This document shows, piece by piece, positions 63,227-64,000 of a DNA stretch of 64,000 nucleotides. Within the stretch, counting starts at the first letter, position 1. The number at the start of each line of letters is the position of its first letter. The DNA is from Rhodeus uyekii (taxonomy: Eukaryota; Chordata; Actinopteri; Cypriniformes; Acheilognathidae), in assembly GCA_037043235.1 (NCBI GenBank), contig JAWRVZ010000136.1, forward strand, positions 1,798,001-1,862,000, in the 5' to 3' direction. The notes below the pieces were generated by a model, which saw nothing but the letters and a program-made list of their open reading frames with translations, did not search any database and had not been told where the DNA came from. A program made the translations under genes and the position numbers.

Positions 63227-64000
63227 ACTTTTCCAGCTCTGAGGAGTTGGATTCTGTTAGCATCTTCTAGACAGATGTGACTTATTTATCTGTTCTGAGG
63301 AACAGATAAGATTTTCTGCAGGTCCCTGATTGGTCATCAGTCGGTGTGCGCAGATATGGCAAACTTACCAACTGCACTTTCACTAATGCTTGGGCACTGC
63401 GCCTTCAAGATATCATGCTCTGAGCCTCATCAACGGTTTGTTGATCCTTGGCTCAGTTGTGGCAGTTCGGCATTGAGGTGTCATTCTCGCTCACTGGAAG
63501 GTGCGGGGGAGGGCTATTCTTGCTGGTTTGCCCAATCCCGTCTGACAGTCTTTGAGGAGGCTCTTTAGGCTCGCGGTTTCGGTCCTGTTGCAGCTGAGGC
63601 TCAGCAGCGATCGCTATCGCGTGCATTACTTAAGGCCTGGAAGCACGCCTCGTGCGGTTTCTTCCGACTTGAAGTCATGCATGGTCTGCGCTCGAGGGCG
63701 CCGACGGTGTAGTTTGCAATCCCGTCTGACAGTCTTTGAGGAGACTGTTCAGGCTCGCCTTAAGGAGGGTGCCTTTAACCAGACTATTTCGAGAGTGCCT
63801 CAAGTCAGGTTCGACTCTCGCTATGTACAGATCTGGTACCGGGCAGCACTGTGGTGCTTAAGTCCCCGTTGGGTTTCGGTTTACCTCGCCTACGCCTTGT
63901 TACCTTCGGGTCTTGGCGCGCCCTGGGTGTCAGGAAGCAGGCAGTTTATGACGCTATTTCAGAAAGATATGGGGTCCTCCTGAGGGGGGGACCGCCTCTC

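Larger units (their letters stand above)
62341..64000 (+). mobile_element. DIRS1-type element, 5' part (copy D5), runs off the window
   Basis: Begins with the palindrome GTTCCCTTTCAAGGGAAC (62343-62360) and CGAGCTGCGTCATCGC, the DIRS 5' terminus, followed by the gag-like head. From about 62860 the frame decays. The word CCCGTCTGACAGTCTTTGAG appears twice (about 63537 and 63721) and a related version lies in D1 near 6358, so internal duplication has occurred. The window ends before the reverse transcriptase would start. Confidence 0.75.

Overview
The window looks like a gene-poor, transposon-rich stretch of a teleost genome, most likely a cyprinid. I infer this from the mixture of DIRS1-type tyrosine-recombinase retrotransposons, several fish-type Tc1 families, hAT and TTAA-type DNA elements, many solo LTRs and CA/TA microsatellites. 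No bacterial or organellar feature and no complete host protein-coding gene can be supported. Short open frames outside the elements show no recognisable domain. All family names come from reading translations and termini by eye; no database search was run.

Left part (1-25 kb): mostly unannotatable AT-rich DNA holding small elements. These are a MITE (527-901), solo LTRs at 5190, 12389 and 20961 with exact 5-bp target duplications, an eroded DIRS copy (6008-7945), a hAT element with an exact 8-bp duplication (8281-8904), a Tc1 element with perfect 29-bp inverted ends (9112-10264), a DIRS fragment split by a TTAA element (13857-15205), and one of two related TA-flanked elements (17472-18609).

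Middle (25-48 kb): a nearly complete but frameshifted DIRS1-type retrotransposon on the minus strand (25019-29960). It keeps inverted terminal repeats, the internal complementary region, a gag-like frame, a reverse transcriptase with an intact YVDD motif, RNase H and tyrosine recombinase. Part of its reverse transcriptase is tandemly amplified. Next come a solo LTR, two more Tc1 elements (32296 and 34677), a cluster of DIRS relics (37636-39866), further solo LTRs, and the second TA-flanked element (46881-47729).

Right part (48-64 kb): the most unusual object is a roughly 6.2-kb composite (48833-55024) inserted in an older repeat, which itself sits in a pyrimidine-rich tract. It has exact 117-bp and 155-bp direct repeats at its ends and junction, a TATA-like box and AATAAA signals. 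Its interior is dominated by two tandem arrays. One is a 54-bp array read as an 18-residue repeat. The other is a 46-bp array in which every unit encodes two hairpins with a UNCG-type loop. Diverged copies outside the array show paired base changes that keep both stems. Further right are a solo LTR, a 240-bp near-identical duplication whose second copy has a 12-bp flanking repeat, another Tc1 copy, and the 5' part of a fifth DIRS element running off the window.
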